In this document: positions 9,258 to 16,919 of the stretch, one piece after another | Position numbering within the stretch: the stretch's first letter is position 1 | Layout of the letters: each line of letters opens with the position of its first letter | Source: an uncultured Peptococcaceae bacterium | GTDB lineage: Bacteria; Bacillota; Desulfotomaculia; Desulfotomaculales; Desulfocucumaceae | Direction of reading: 5' to 3' | Assembly: GCA_958417755.1 (NCBI GenBank) | Contig: CATZDY010000021.1 | Coordinates: 1 to 35,241 of the forward strand | DNA length: 35,241 nt | Position numbers and translations under genes: made by a program | Notes under the pieces: generated by a model | The model's database searches: none | Seen by the model: the letters and a program-made list of their open reading frames with translations, nothing else | Told to the model about the DNA's origin: nothing

Positions 9258-10007
9258 TCATGCTTTCAAAATGCTGTTGATAAAATTTTTCACCCGCTCA
9301 TCCTTAGGATGTTCAAAAAACTCCTCTGGCTTACCGGATTCTATGATCCGCTTGTCCCCCATGAACAGCACCCGGTCAGCCACCCCCCGGGCAAATCCCA
9401 TTTCATGGGTCACCACAATCATGGTCATGCGTTTGGCTGCCAAATCTTTCATCACAGACAATACTTCCCCTGTCAGCTGGGGATCCAAGGAAGAAGTAGG
9501 TTCATCAAACAATAACATATCCGGATCCATCATCAAAGCCCGGGCAATGGCCACCCGCTGTTTTTGGCCCCCAGATAATTCACTGGGATAAGCCTTTTCT
9601 TTGCCTGACAATCCCACCATTTGCAAATGTTCCACTGCCCGTTCCATTGCTTTTTTACGGTTTTCTTTTTTTACATAAATGGGCGCATAGATTAAATTAT
9701 CCATCACAGAAATATGGGCAAACAGATTGAAATTTTGAAATACCATGCCCATTTTAGCACAAATGCGTTTTATTTCTTTTTCTGATGCATAGATACCCTT
9801 TTGCAGCAAAGGTTCTCCCTCTATAAAAATATCACCATCATCAGCTCGCTCCAAGGTATTTAAACAACGCAACATGGTGCTTTTCCCTGAACCTGAATAC
9901 CCGATAACAGCCACCGTTTCCCCTTTGTTCACTGTAAAACCCACATTTTCTAACACTTGCTCCTGGCCAAAGGCCTTTTTTAATCCTTGGACTTTGATCA
10001 TTTCCAT
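9258..10007 (-). CDS. Polar amino acid ABC transporter, ATP-binding protein (GlnQ-like)
   Basis: Cytoplasmic ATPase that powers amino acid import with the permease encoded directly upstream. Motifs: Walker A GYSGSGKST, Q-loop region VFQNFNLF, signature LSGGQKQRVAIARAL, Walker B MLLFDEPTSSLD, H-loop THEMGF. The frame opens at 10037, where ATG overlaps the permease stop as TAATG. Three in-frame ATGs occur because a 15-base unit (GGGGG plus 8 nt plus ATG) is present twice. I prefer the third ATG (10007), which begins MEMIKV, the usual N-terminus, and has its own GGGGG site (249 aa). Third gene of the operon binding protein-permease-ATPase. Confidence 0.95.
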   Translation of the reverse strand: MEMIKVQGLKKAFGQEQVLENVGFTVNKGETVAVIGYSGSGKSTMLRCLNTLERADDGDIFIEGEPLLQKGIYASEKEIKRICAKMGMVFQNFNLFAHISVMDNLIYAPIYVKKENRKKAMERAVEHLQMVGLSGKEKAYPSELSGGQKQRVAIARALMMDPDMLLFDEPTSSLDPQLTGEVLSVMKDLAAKRMTMIVVTHEMGFARGVADRVLFMGDKRIIESGKPEEFFEHPKDERVKNFINSILKA

Positions 10008-10036
10008 GGGCAATACCCCCATTGGCCGTACCCCCA

Positions 10037-10693
10037 TTAAAAGCTAAATTTCTTTTCCAGATATTGAAACAATTTGGTCAGTCCATAGGTCATCAACAAA
10101 TAGAATACAGCAGCCACTAAATAAGCTGTGGCATCCACATCCCGGTTCACCGCTGCTTTGGCAAAATACAGCACTTCCATGATCCCAATGGCTGTAATCA
10201 AAGCCGTATCCTTGACCAAATTGATGCATTCATTGCTAATGGGTGGCAAAGAGACCTTTAACATCTGAGGAATGACAATGCGTATGGTGGTTTGTTTTTT
10301 GGAAAAACCCAAAACCTTAGCCGCCTCATATTGGCCATTATCCACAGATAAAATACCACCCCGGAAAATTTCACAAAAATACGCAGCATAATTTAGCACA
10401 AAAGCTAGACATGCAGCTTCAAAACGCTCCATCACCAAATAATCGCCAATAAACGGCAAAAACGTTATCCCATAGGCAAAAAAGAATAATTGCAATAACA
10501 AGGGGGTCCCCCGCATCAACCATACATAGGCCCCCACCACCTTTTGGATAAGCTGGTTTTTGCTGACCCGCAAAAAGCTAAACAGCAAACCCAAGGGCAT
10601 GGACAAAACAATGGTAATGAAAAACAGCCCCACCGTGTATTTTAATCCGCCAGACAGGGAAACCACCAGTTGCCATATATAGTCAGCACTCAT
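10037..10693 (-). CDS. Polar amino acid ABC transporter, permease (HisM/GlnP-like)
   Basis: Inner-membrane channel subunit of the amino acid importer. 218 aa with several hydrophobic helices, including FFITIVLSMPLGLLFSF near the N-terminus, and the EAA-type cytoplasmic loop (NGQYEAAKVLGFSKKQT) about residues 125-145 that docks to the ATPase. The frame is open 12 codons further, but the ATG at 10693 (MSADYIWQ) has AAGGAGA 8 nt upstream and is clearly the start. It overlaps the ATPase frame at TAATG. Upstream lies an intercistronic hairpin and then the binding-protein gene. The single permease suggests a homodimer. Confidence 0.95.
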   Translation of the reverse strand: MSADYIWQLVVSLSGGLKYTVGLFFITIVLSMPLGLLFSFLRVSKNQLIQKVVGAYVWLMRGTPLLLQLFFFAYGITFLPFIGDYLVMERFEAACLAFVLNYAAYFCEIFRGGILSVDNGQYEAAKVLGFSKKQTTIRIVIPQMLKVSLPPISNECINLVKDTALITAIGIMEVLYFAKAAVNRDVDATAYLVAAVFYLLMTYGLTKLFQYLEKKFSF

Positions 10694-10719
10694 AAGAAAA
10701 CTCTCCTTAAGAACAAGCG

Positions 10720-10748
10720 GGGTTTCCAAGACTAAATCCTGGAAACCC
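10720..10748 (-). repeat. Intercistronic hairpin between binding protein and permease
   Basis: GGGTTTCCAAGA (10720-10731) pairs with TCCTGGAAACCC (10737-10748), 12 bp with a single G-U possible on the minus-strand RNA and a 5-nt loop. No T-run follows. Such stems behind binding-protein genes usually protect the upstream mRNA and raise binding protein over permease. Confidence 0.65.
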
Positions 10749-10773
10749 TCTCTTGGACGCTCGTACTACCTAA

Positions 10774-11622
10774 TTAATTATGAGCCATAATATATAAACC
10801 TGCCACCTCGTCCACCACAAAGGCATCAATACGTCCTGTCTTAAGCTCCAAGAAAGCAGTCACATTATCATCTAATTGAACCAAATCTTTTACAGAAGAA
10901 GAAACTTCATTTTTCTGAAATGCATCCAATGAAGTGGAACCTTTTTGTAAACCAACCCTTTTGCCTGCTAAATCCGCAAGAGTCTTAATATCAGAATCCT
11001 CAGGCACAATCACGATTTGTTCATTCGCGATATAAGGTTTGGCCATAAACATATCTTTTAGTCGTTGCTCATTCACACTCATACCATTCCAAATGCAATC
11101 GATACGATTTGTAGTGAGTTCTAATTCTTTGGCATCCCAATTGATTGGTTGTACCTCTAATGTAACCCCTAAACGTTTGGCTACTTCGTTAGCTAAATCA
11201 ATATCAAAACCTACAATATCATTTGTATCAGGATCACGAAATCCCATAGGCGGAAAACTATCATCTAAACCTAAAACTAATGTTCCTTTATCCAATACTT
11301 TTTGTAATGATTGATCTCCCTCTGGAGCTTTGGTCTCTTCCAAATAATCTGCGTTCTTCAACATAATATCTTCTCCATTAAACCATTTCTCTGATATCTT
11401 TGCTGAAGTACCATCTGCCAGCATCTCATCCATTACTTTTTGCACTTCTAAACCCAAGGCAATATCCGCATTACGGAAACCAATGGCATATTGTTCTGCA
11501 TCCAAGGTTTCATCCAAAATCCTATATGTAGTTTTTTTCTGTTCCTCCTGACAACCCGCCAATACACCGCCCAACATCAACACTGCCAACATGACGGCCA
11601 ACACCTTTGTTAGCTTTTTCAC
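10774..11622 (-). CDS. Amino acid ABC transporter binding lipoprotein with circularly permuted fold
   Basis: Captures amino acids outside the membrane for the adjacent permease and ATPase. 282 aa from a GTG at 11622 with AGGAGGGG 7 nt upstream; a longer frame to 11712 lacks a site. Lipobox LAGC puts the lipid cysteine at C24. Order is abnormal. Residues 33-89 (YRILDETLDAEQYAIGF to SEKWFNGEDIMLK) are the segment that normally ends this family. After a linker (about 90-104) comes the usual mature N-terminus, LVLGLDDSFPPMGF at 115-128, and the protein stops at AFVVDEVAGLYIMAHN (267-282), just where the segment at 33 normally follows. Ligand residues of the family are present: F123, R187, S229-T230, D271. 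Read as a circular permutation (inference from family order); no part of the fold appears missing. Confidence 0.88.
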   Translation of the reverse strand: MKKLTKVLAVMLAVLMLGGVLAGCQEEQKKTTYRILDETLDAEQYAIGFRNADIALGLEVQKVMDEMLADGTSAKISEKWFNGEDIMLKNADYLEETKAPEGDQSLQKVLDKGTLVLGLDDSFPPMGFRDPDTNDIVGFDIDLANEVAKRLGVTLEVQPINWDAKELELTTNRIDCIWNGMSVNEQRLKDMFMAKPYIANEQIVIVPEDSDIKTLADLAGKRVGLQKGSTSLDAFQKNEVSSSVKDLVQLDDNVTAFLELKTGRIDAFVVDEVAGLYIMAHN

Positions 11623-11773
11623 TACCTTTCCCCTCCTACATCTAAATACTTTCATATGATATCGTAAGTTAGTATATTGTATAACCAACAAAAAATCTAG
11701 TTTTTTATACAAAAACCTTTCTTTTTTTGTTCAGCTTAGTACTCTTGGTTGTTTTGATTCACCTAAAAATCCA

Positions 11774-12994
11774 TTACTCCATAGCAATTCTTTTGATTCT
11801 CCAAAAACTCACCCCACAAACCACCAGGCCAAAAAGCAATAACAGCAACGCTATGGTCAAAACATCTTGTATTTGATAGGTTTCCATGGCAATCCCTTTC
11901 ATCGCTTCCAGTGCCCAACCCTGGGGGGTACAAAAAGCCAATTCTTTTAATTGCTTACTGGGTTCAATAAAACTCCAAAAACAACCACCCACAATGCTGG
12001 TCAACAAAGCAATGGCCGGAGCCCCGGCTTGCATTTGCACCGGGGTTTTAAACAAAGAAGCAAATAACATGCCCAAAGCAATGACAGCAAATATATAGGT
12101 AGCCAAGATAACTCCTTGCCAGGGGCCCCAAAAGAGATGAACGCCTAACAACACTTTCATGAGCAAAGCCATGAGTAAAAGCTGTAAACCAGCCAAACAG
12201 AACAAAGCAATGATACTGGCCATATAATACTTGCGCAATAATCCGGAGATACTGACCAGTCGCTTCAAGGTGGCATTGTTTCGCTCTTCAATTATCCAGC
12301 TGCTGTGAAACATGATCATGAGCATCAGAAACATAATCACCATGCCTGTGGATACGGATGTTAGGACAGAGATGGGAATGTGTTCCTCTGTCACCGCAAA
12401 AGCGCCCCGCCGCTCTTGGTAATCCAAGGTCATCAAAGGCTGGGGTTCCCATAAAGAATCCGCATAATCCCAGACAGATTGCCACAATTCTTGATCCGAT
12501 TGCTGCCCCTGATACAAATGGTTTTCCTTGTACAAACGCAAAGTCCAATCCGCTGCTGCCACATTCATATGCAAACGCATGACCTCACTGGCCAACATAT
12601 CTTTGATCAAATCGTAGGACTGGGAATTAGGCGATTTTACTAAGGTAATGATGCCTTCAATATCTCCCCTTTGGACAGCTTCGGCAAATCCCTTTTGGAT
12701 GATAAAAGCAGCTTCTGCTTGATAATTCTCCACCAAAGATAATGCTTTTGTTTCATCCGTTTGGATTACTTGAATCTCCTGATGTTTAGCAAATCCATCC
12801 ACCACCTGTTTTGCATAGGCGCTATTATCTTCATCCACCAAAGCAATGGGCACCCGGTTTTGCCGTTCATAGGTTTGCACATGTCCCACCATAAAGGTAA
12901 TCAACAAAGGAATGAGGAGCATAAAAAAAAGAAACCCTTTATTGTTTACCATTAACTTTAATTTATACCCTATCATACTGGCCATCATACGCAT
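11774..12994 (-). CDS. ABC-2 type transporter permease (second of pair)
   Basis: Membrane subunit of an ABC exporter of the ABC-2 / YhaP type. 406 aa: one helix at about residues 19-38 (FLFFMLLIPLLITFMVGH), a large extracytoplasmic domain up to about 215, then five or six helices in the C-terminal half and a basic end. The NRVPIALVDEDNS motif just after the first helix is typical of the family and recurs as FSIAIVDEDNT in the neighbouring permease, so the pair is paralogous. Start ATG at 12994 with GGTGAG about 9 nt upstream. It lies 31 bp after the other permease; the ATPase is at the head of the same cluster. Substrate unknown. No terminator is evident in the 150 bp before the amino acid operon. 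Confidence 0.88.
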   Translation of the reverse strand: MRMMASMIGYKLKLMVNNKGFLFFMLLIPLLITFMVGHVQTYERQNRVPIALVDEDNSAYAKQVVDGFAKHQEIQVIQTDETKALSLVENYQAEAAFIIQKGFAEAVQRGDIEGIITLVKSPNSQSYDLIKDMLASEVMRLHMNVAAADWTLRLYKENHLYQGQQSDQELWQSVWDYADSLWEPQPLMTLDYQERRGAFAVTEEHIPISVLTSVSTGMVIMFLMLMIMFHSSWIIEERNNATLKRLVSISGLLRKYYMASIIALFCLAGLQLLLMALLMKVLLGVHLFWGPWQGVILATYIFAVIALGMLFASLFKTPVQMQAGAPAIALLTSIVGGCFWSFIEPSKQLKELAFCTPQGWALEAMKGIAMETYQIQDVLTIALLLLLFGLVVCGVSFWRIKRIAME

Positions 12995-13025
12995 TTTCTA
13001 ATCTCACCTTGTTCCTAAAAAATCC

Positions 13026-14240
13026 TTACCGTTTCCAGGCCAAGCCAAAGGAAACTGTTCCCAAAACCAAAAACACAGCTCCTATGATGATAAGCATGCT
13101 TACATCCTGCCCCACAGTAAAGGAAGTATCCCCGGCGAATACTTTTAAAAATCCATCCATAGCCCAACGATTCAAAGTAAATTGGCTGGCTGTTTTTAAT
13201 ATATCAGGCATAGCCACCAAGGGATAAATATTCCCCCCAATGATGGCTAAAACAGGGGTTCCCACATAGCCTAACAAACTGGCCACCTGGGGATTGGGGG
13301 ATACGCCAGCCACAAACATAGCCCAAGCGGCAACGGCAAAGGCAGCGGCAAGGAACAATAAACATAAATTCAACATGGAACCTCCAAAGTAATTTTGAAA
13401 TACCAGCCCTGTGATGGACACAATCACAATCAGCTGGACGAAGGCCACTAAAAATGAGGCCAAAAGCTTTCCTCCTATTAATTGCCAAAGCCTGAGGGGG
13501 GAAGATTTCAAGCGATTGCCCATACCGGGTTCTTTTTCATCCAGTAAAGACTTCATCCCCCGGATGGACAAAAAGGCCACAAAAACAATGATCAAAGAAG
13601 CGCTAAAATATTCTGAGGGATTTACATTGGGAATAAAGGATACTGTTTTTTCTGCAAAAATCCTGGTTCTATCTAAGGCGTCCATGGTAAAGGCATATAC
13701 AGTTTCTTGCAATTGGCTATCCCGCAAATCCGCGTTAGCCCCCCCCAAGGCAATGGAACGCAATACAGCAAGTACCCCGCTTTGTCCAGCAGAAACCAAT
13801 TGACAGGAGCTCTCCAATTGCCCCTTTAACAAATCTGATGTAAAGGCTTGGGCTTGGTTGCCTATATAAATCAAGGAACGGTTTTCTCCACGATAAATAC
13901 TTCCGGTAAAATCCTCAGGCATGATAATGATCCCTGCAATTTCATCTTTCTCCAACATATCCATTGCTGTGCTTCGATCCGTATGGTGCACTTGGACATA
14001 TTTTTCAATATACTCTTCCCCTTGAAATTGGTTGACCAACATTTGGGACAATGTGGTATTATCTTCATCCACAATGGCAATGGAAAACAGCTCACTATAA
14101 CGACTGTCATACAAATAAGGAGAAAAAGCCTGCATAAACAACCAAATAAACAGCAAAGGCAGGGTAAACAACATAATCAATGCTACCCTGTCTTTGATAA
14201 ACATTTTTAATTCATTTTTACAAATTTGCCATACCAACAT
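13026..14240 (-). CDS. ABC-2 type transporter permease (first of pair)
   Basis: 404 aa, same design as its downstream neighbour: N-terminal helix (about 20-38), an extracytoplasmic domain beginning with FSIAIVDEDNT, then a cluster of helices from about residue 220 to the end. The cytoplasmic DEKEPGMGNRLKSSPL stretch around residue 235-250 corresponds to the IIEERNNATLKRL stretch of the paralogue, probably the ATPase-contact region. Start ATG at 14240 with GGTGAG upstream. With its paralogue it can form a heterodimeric exporter driven by the ATPase at 16039-16749. Confidence 0.88.
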   Translation of the reverse strand: MLVWQICKNELKMFIKDRVALIMLFTLPLLFIWLFMQAFSPYLYDSRYSELFSIAIVDEDNTTLSQMLVNQFQGEEYIEKYVQVHHTDRSTAMDMLEKDEIAGIIIMPEDFTGSIYRGENRSLIYIGNQAQAFTSDLLKGQLESSCQLVSAGQSGVLAVLRSIALGGANADLRDSQLQETVYAFTMDALDRTRIFAEKTVSFIPNVNPSEYFSASLIIVFVAFLSIRGMKSLLDEKEPGMGNRLKSSPLRLWQLIGGKLLASFLVAFVQLIVIVSITGLVFQNYFGGSMLNLCLLFLAAAFAVAAWAMFVAGVSPNPQVASLLGYVGTPVLAIIGGNIYPLVAMPDILKTASQFTLNRWAMDGFLKVFAGDTSFTVGQDVSMLIIIGAVFLVLGTVSFGLAWKR

Positions 14241-14277
14241 GATTGACTCACCAAATTAACCTTTAAAATATACTGGC

Positions 14278-14313
14278 CCTTTTACCCAATGATTTTTTTC
14301 ATTGGCTAAAAGG
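14278..14313 (-). repeat. Intercistronic hairpin in the ABC-2 cluster
   Basis: CCTTTTAcCCAATGA (14278-14292) pairs with TCATTGGcTAAAAGG (14299-14313): two 7-bp blocks with one mismatch, directly behind the stop of the 567-aa gene. There is no T-run on the minus strand after it. It probably stabilises the upstream message or partly separates permease expression from the upstream genes. Confidence 0.6.
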
Positions 14314-14314
14314 C

Positions 14315-16018
14315 TTATTGATTAAAAAAAGTCTGCATCAATGACAAGTTTTGATTCAAAAACGTTTCCATTCCTTTTTGCAATGCCCCATAGGTTTCCA
14401 CCATTTCCTCCCCTGACATATGGGCTAAATCAATGGAATTTTCCTTGGTTATAGTAGGCAAAGCCACGGGTTGCCCCCAAACATCCTTTCCTTGCATCTG
14501 AAAATGAATCGCAGCATTCTCCATATTTTGCTCAGGTATATTCAAATTCAACTGCAACGAAGCATCAGAATCAGTGGTCTTATCCTTTTTATTTTCTGTT
14601 ACCAGATTCGTCCAATGCCCCACAACTTTTGGACTGGAGGAATCATTCGCCAATTCAAATTGAATATCATAGGTTTTATTGAAGTCTTCCAAGGTAAAGG
14701 CATACTTTGCCTGTAATGTTGTTACAGCAGGTGTTGCCTCTATTGTTTTATCTGTTATGGTTAATTGTGCCTGACCCGTGGGTGCTGTTTCCTTTGGTGT
14801 TCCTGTATAGGTCAATTGTATTTCTTGCCCCGCAGTGTTATCATTGCCTTTTGATTGACCAACATATATGATACCATGGAAATCTCCTGTCTTATCTGTC
14901 CAGCGGGCGATCCGAACCAAAGGGTCTGTCTCTTTATCCCCTGCCAAGGCAATGGTTCTTTCTAAAATATAATCCGCATTATCGACATATAAAGTCATGA
15001 CCAAGGAACTATCCAAAGAGGATTGCTCTATTTGCTGCAATAAATCCCTACTCAGCCCTTGCATATTTTCTTTGATTTCCTCTTTGTTCAGCTTTTGCAT
15101 GTCACTGGCCATGGAATACCCGCTTTTCTCCATTAGATTCCATATATCTGTTTGCTTGTTGTATACTAAGTCTACCAAAGCCTCATCTTGTCCAATTCTT
15201 GTGGCCACAGCACGTTGCAATGCTTTCCACTGCTCTTTTGTAAATGTGACAGTAATTTTTCTGGCTGGAATGCGGGTATTTTCTTCTTCAAACACAGCAC
15301 CCTTATCCAAGATAACTTGATCTGCTTGTATATGTTGGGCATATAATTTTGCATATCCAGAAAAAACCTTACGCAAATCCTTTTCTGGTATGCTCAAGGC
15401 TTGAATGATATCATCCATCTTCACCACTTGATTCGGCAGATTATTCAAACCATATTTTTCTTCCAGTAAATCCTTATCCTTTAAATCCATTAACACATAT
15501 TTATCATAAATAACCGGCATGGCAAACCCAATTTTGGTTTTATCCATAAAACCTTCTACCCCCAAAAGGTTGCTGCCAGCCAAAGCCAGATCCATTTTTC
15601 CATAGGAACGCTGATTTTTATCATCCCGCTCTGTGTGTACCTTTAGTTTGCTTTTTTCCAGTAAATCCAGCAACATCTTGCTCCGGGCGTCCGAAGGCGA
15701 GATTCCCTTCACCTCCATGGACATTGTCAAATCTGACGTTACGGTATTGTCCTGGTAAGGCTTTATATAGGCATCCTGATATCGGGTATATTGGGAGGTC
15801 ATAAAATCCATCATGGTATTGAGGTCCTTTGCCTCTGCTTCAAAATATATCTTTTTCGGGCTTTTTCCCAAGTCAAGACCAATATAGGCATAAGCTCCCC
15901 CGGCGATCAAAATAACCAGCAAAGCAGCAATCAATATGATGATTATCTTCCTTTGACGACTTTTTCCTGGTTTCTCTATTTCTATTGTACTTTGCTTTGT
16001 CCCAACCTCTGTTTCCAC
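14315..16018 (-). CDS. Membrane-anchored extracytoplasmic protein of the ABC-2 cassette, unknown function
   Basis: I do not recognise a characterised function; it may belong to a Firmicute domain of unknown function (DUF6583-like). 567 aa: short basic cytoplasmic N-terminus, one strong helix at about residues 24-46 (IIIILIAALLVILIAGG), then a long hydrophilic, probably beta-rich exterior part with many lysines and acidic residues and no cysteine lipobox. The frame opens at a TTG (16048) overlapping the ATPase gene by 10 bases, but a GTG at 16018 has GGAAAGGAAG about 8 nt upstream and is preferred. It sits between the ATPase and the two permeases, so it is likely a dedicated accessory or cargo-handling part of the exporter. 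Confidence 0.7.
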   Translation of the reverse strand: METEVGTKQSTIEIEKPGKSRQRKIIIILIAALLVILIAGGAYAYIGLDLGKSPKKIYFEAEAKDLNTMMDFMTSQYTRYQDAYIKPYQDNTVTSDLTMSMEVKGISPSDARSKMLLDLLEKSKLKVHTERDDKNQRSYGKMDLALAGSNLLGVEGFMDKTKIGFAMPVIYDKYVLMDLKDKDLLEEKYGLNNLPNQVVKMDDIIQALSIPEKDLRKVFSGYAKLYAQHIQADQVILDKGAVFEEENTRIPARKITVTFTKEQWKALQRAVATRIGQDEALVDLVYNKQTDIWNLMEKSGYSMASDMQKLNKEEIKENMQGLSRDLLQQIEQSSLDSSLVMTLYVDNADYILERTIALAGDKETDPLVRIARWTDKTGDFHGIIYVGQSKGNDNTAGQEIQLTYTGTPKETAPTGQAQLTITDKTIEATPAVTTLQAKYAFTLEDFNKTYDIQFELANDSSSPKVVGHWTNLVTENKKDKTTDSDASLQLNLNIPEQNMENAAIHFQMQGKDVWGQPVALPTITKENSIDLAHMSGEEMVETYGALQKGMETFLNQNLSLMQTFFNQ

Positions 16019-16038
16019 GGCAATCGCTTCCTTTCCTT

Positions 16039-16749
16039 TCAATCCCAATCCTGGGCATAGGTTTGCAGACTATCAGCCAATTCTTCTACAGTTCCCAGGG
16101 CTTTGATTTTCCCAGCAGCCAAAATAGCCACCCGGTGGCAAGTCTCCTCCAGCTGATCCAAATAGTGGCTGGCCATGATCACTGTGCTGCCTAAAACAGC
16201 CAAGGCTTTGATTGCTTCCATAATACGTTTGCAAGAATATACGTCCACACCCACTGTAGGCTCATCCAAAATCAAAATTGCAGGCCGATGCAACAAAGCC
16301 ACAGCAATATTCAGCCTGCGTTTCATACCACCGGAATATTCCGCCACCTTATCTTTGATTCTTTTTTCAAGCCCTATGATCGGTAGTACCCAATCAATGG
16401 CTTGTTGTAAAGATCCGCCCCTTAGCCCATACACTTGTCCCCAAAAACGCAAATTATCCATACCACTCAATTGGGTATACAAAGCAATTTCCTGGGGTAC
16501 AAAGCCTATCATTTTTTTCATTTCCCTTTGGTTTTTTTGTAAGCTTTTTCCTGCAATCAGGATTTCCCCAGCAGTAGGTTTAGAAGCTGTGGCTAACATG
16601 GCAATTAAAGTGGATTTTCCAGCTCCATTGGGTCCCAATAAACCAAAAATCTCTCCTTTGTTAATGTCAAAGGAAATATGATCAACAGCTATATGCTTTC
16701 CATATTTTTTTACTATCTCTTTGATTTCAATAAAACTCTCTTTGGACAT
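16039..16749 (-). CDS. ABC exporter ATP-binding protein (ABC-2 cassette)
   Basis: Cytoplasmic ATPase of the CcmA/NatA class that drives the ABC-2 permeases downstream. Motifs: Walker A GPNGAGKST, Q-loop FVPQEIALY, signature YSGGMKRRLNIAVALL, Walker B ILILDEPTVGVD, H-loop ASHYLDQ. 236 aa from the ATG at 16749 (MSKES), which has GGAG 6 nt upstream; the frame is open 40 residues further but the extra part is not family-like. First gene of the cassette ATPase / 567-aa protein / permease / permease, about 170 bp after lonB on the same strand. Confidence 0.93.
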   Translation of the reverse strand: MSKESFIEIKEIVKKYGKHIAVDHISFDINKGEIFGLLGPNGAGKSTLIAMLATASKPTAGEILIAGKSLQKNQREMKKMIGFVPQEIALYTQLSGMDNLRFWGQVYGLRGGSLQQAIDWVLPIIGLEKRIKDKVAEYSGGMKRRLNIAVALLHRPAILILDEPTVGVDVYSCKRIMEAIKALAVLGSTVIMASHYLDQLEETCHRVAILAAGKIKALGTVEELADSLQTYAQDWD

Positions 16750-16919
16750 CATTGACTCCATACCTATTATCTCAATTTTATCTTTGCCCCATTGATTCTG
16801 CAAAAATCCACATATTCCTTTCCCTGATACATAAAAGTTACATCTAAAAAAAATAGGCCAAGGTTTCATAACCTAAAGCCTAACTTTTAGTTTATCTTCA
16901 CTCATAACAAACATTTATT

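Noticed and set aside
10774..11622. Reading the binding protein as a C-terminally truncated pseudogene
   Set aside because: The apparently missing C-terminal segment is present at the N-terminus after the lipobox, and start site and signal peptide are intact.
11623..11773. Promoter of the amino acid transporter operon
   Set aside because: TATACT/TATACA boxes are present near 11660-11680 but no adequate -35 box at the right distance, so no site is claimed.
16175..16681. 168-codon plus-strand frame opposite the ABC-2 ATPase gene
   Set aside because: Lies wholly within the ATPase gene in antisense; composition of a shadow frame.
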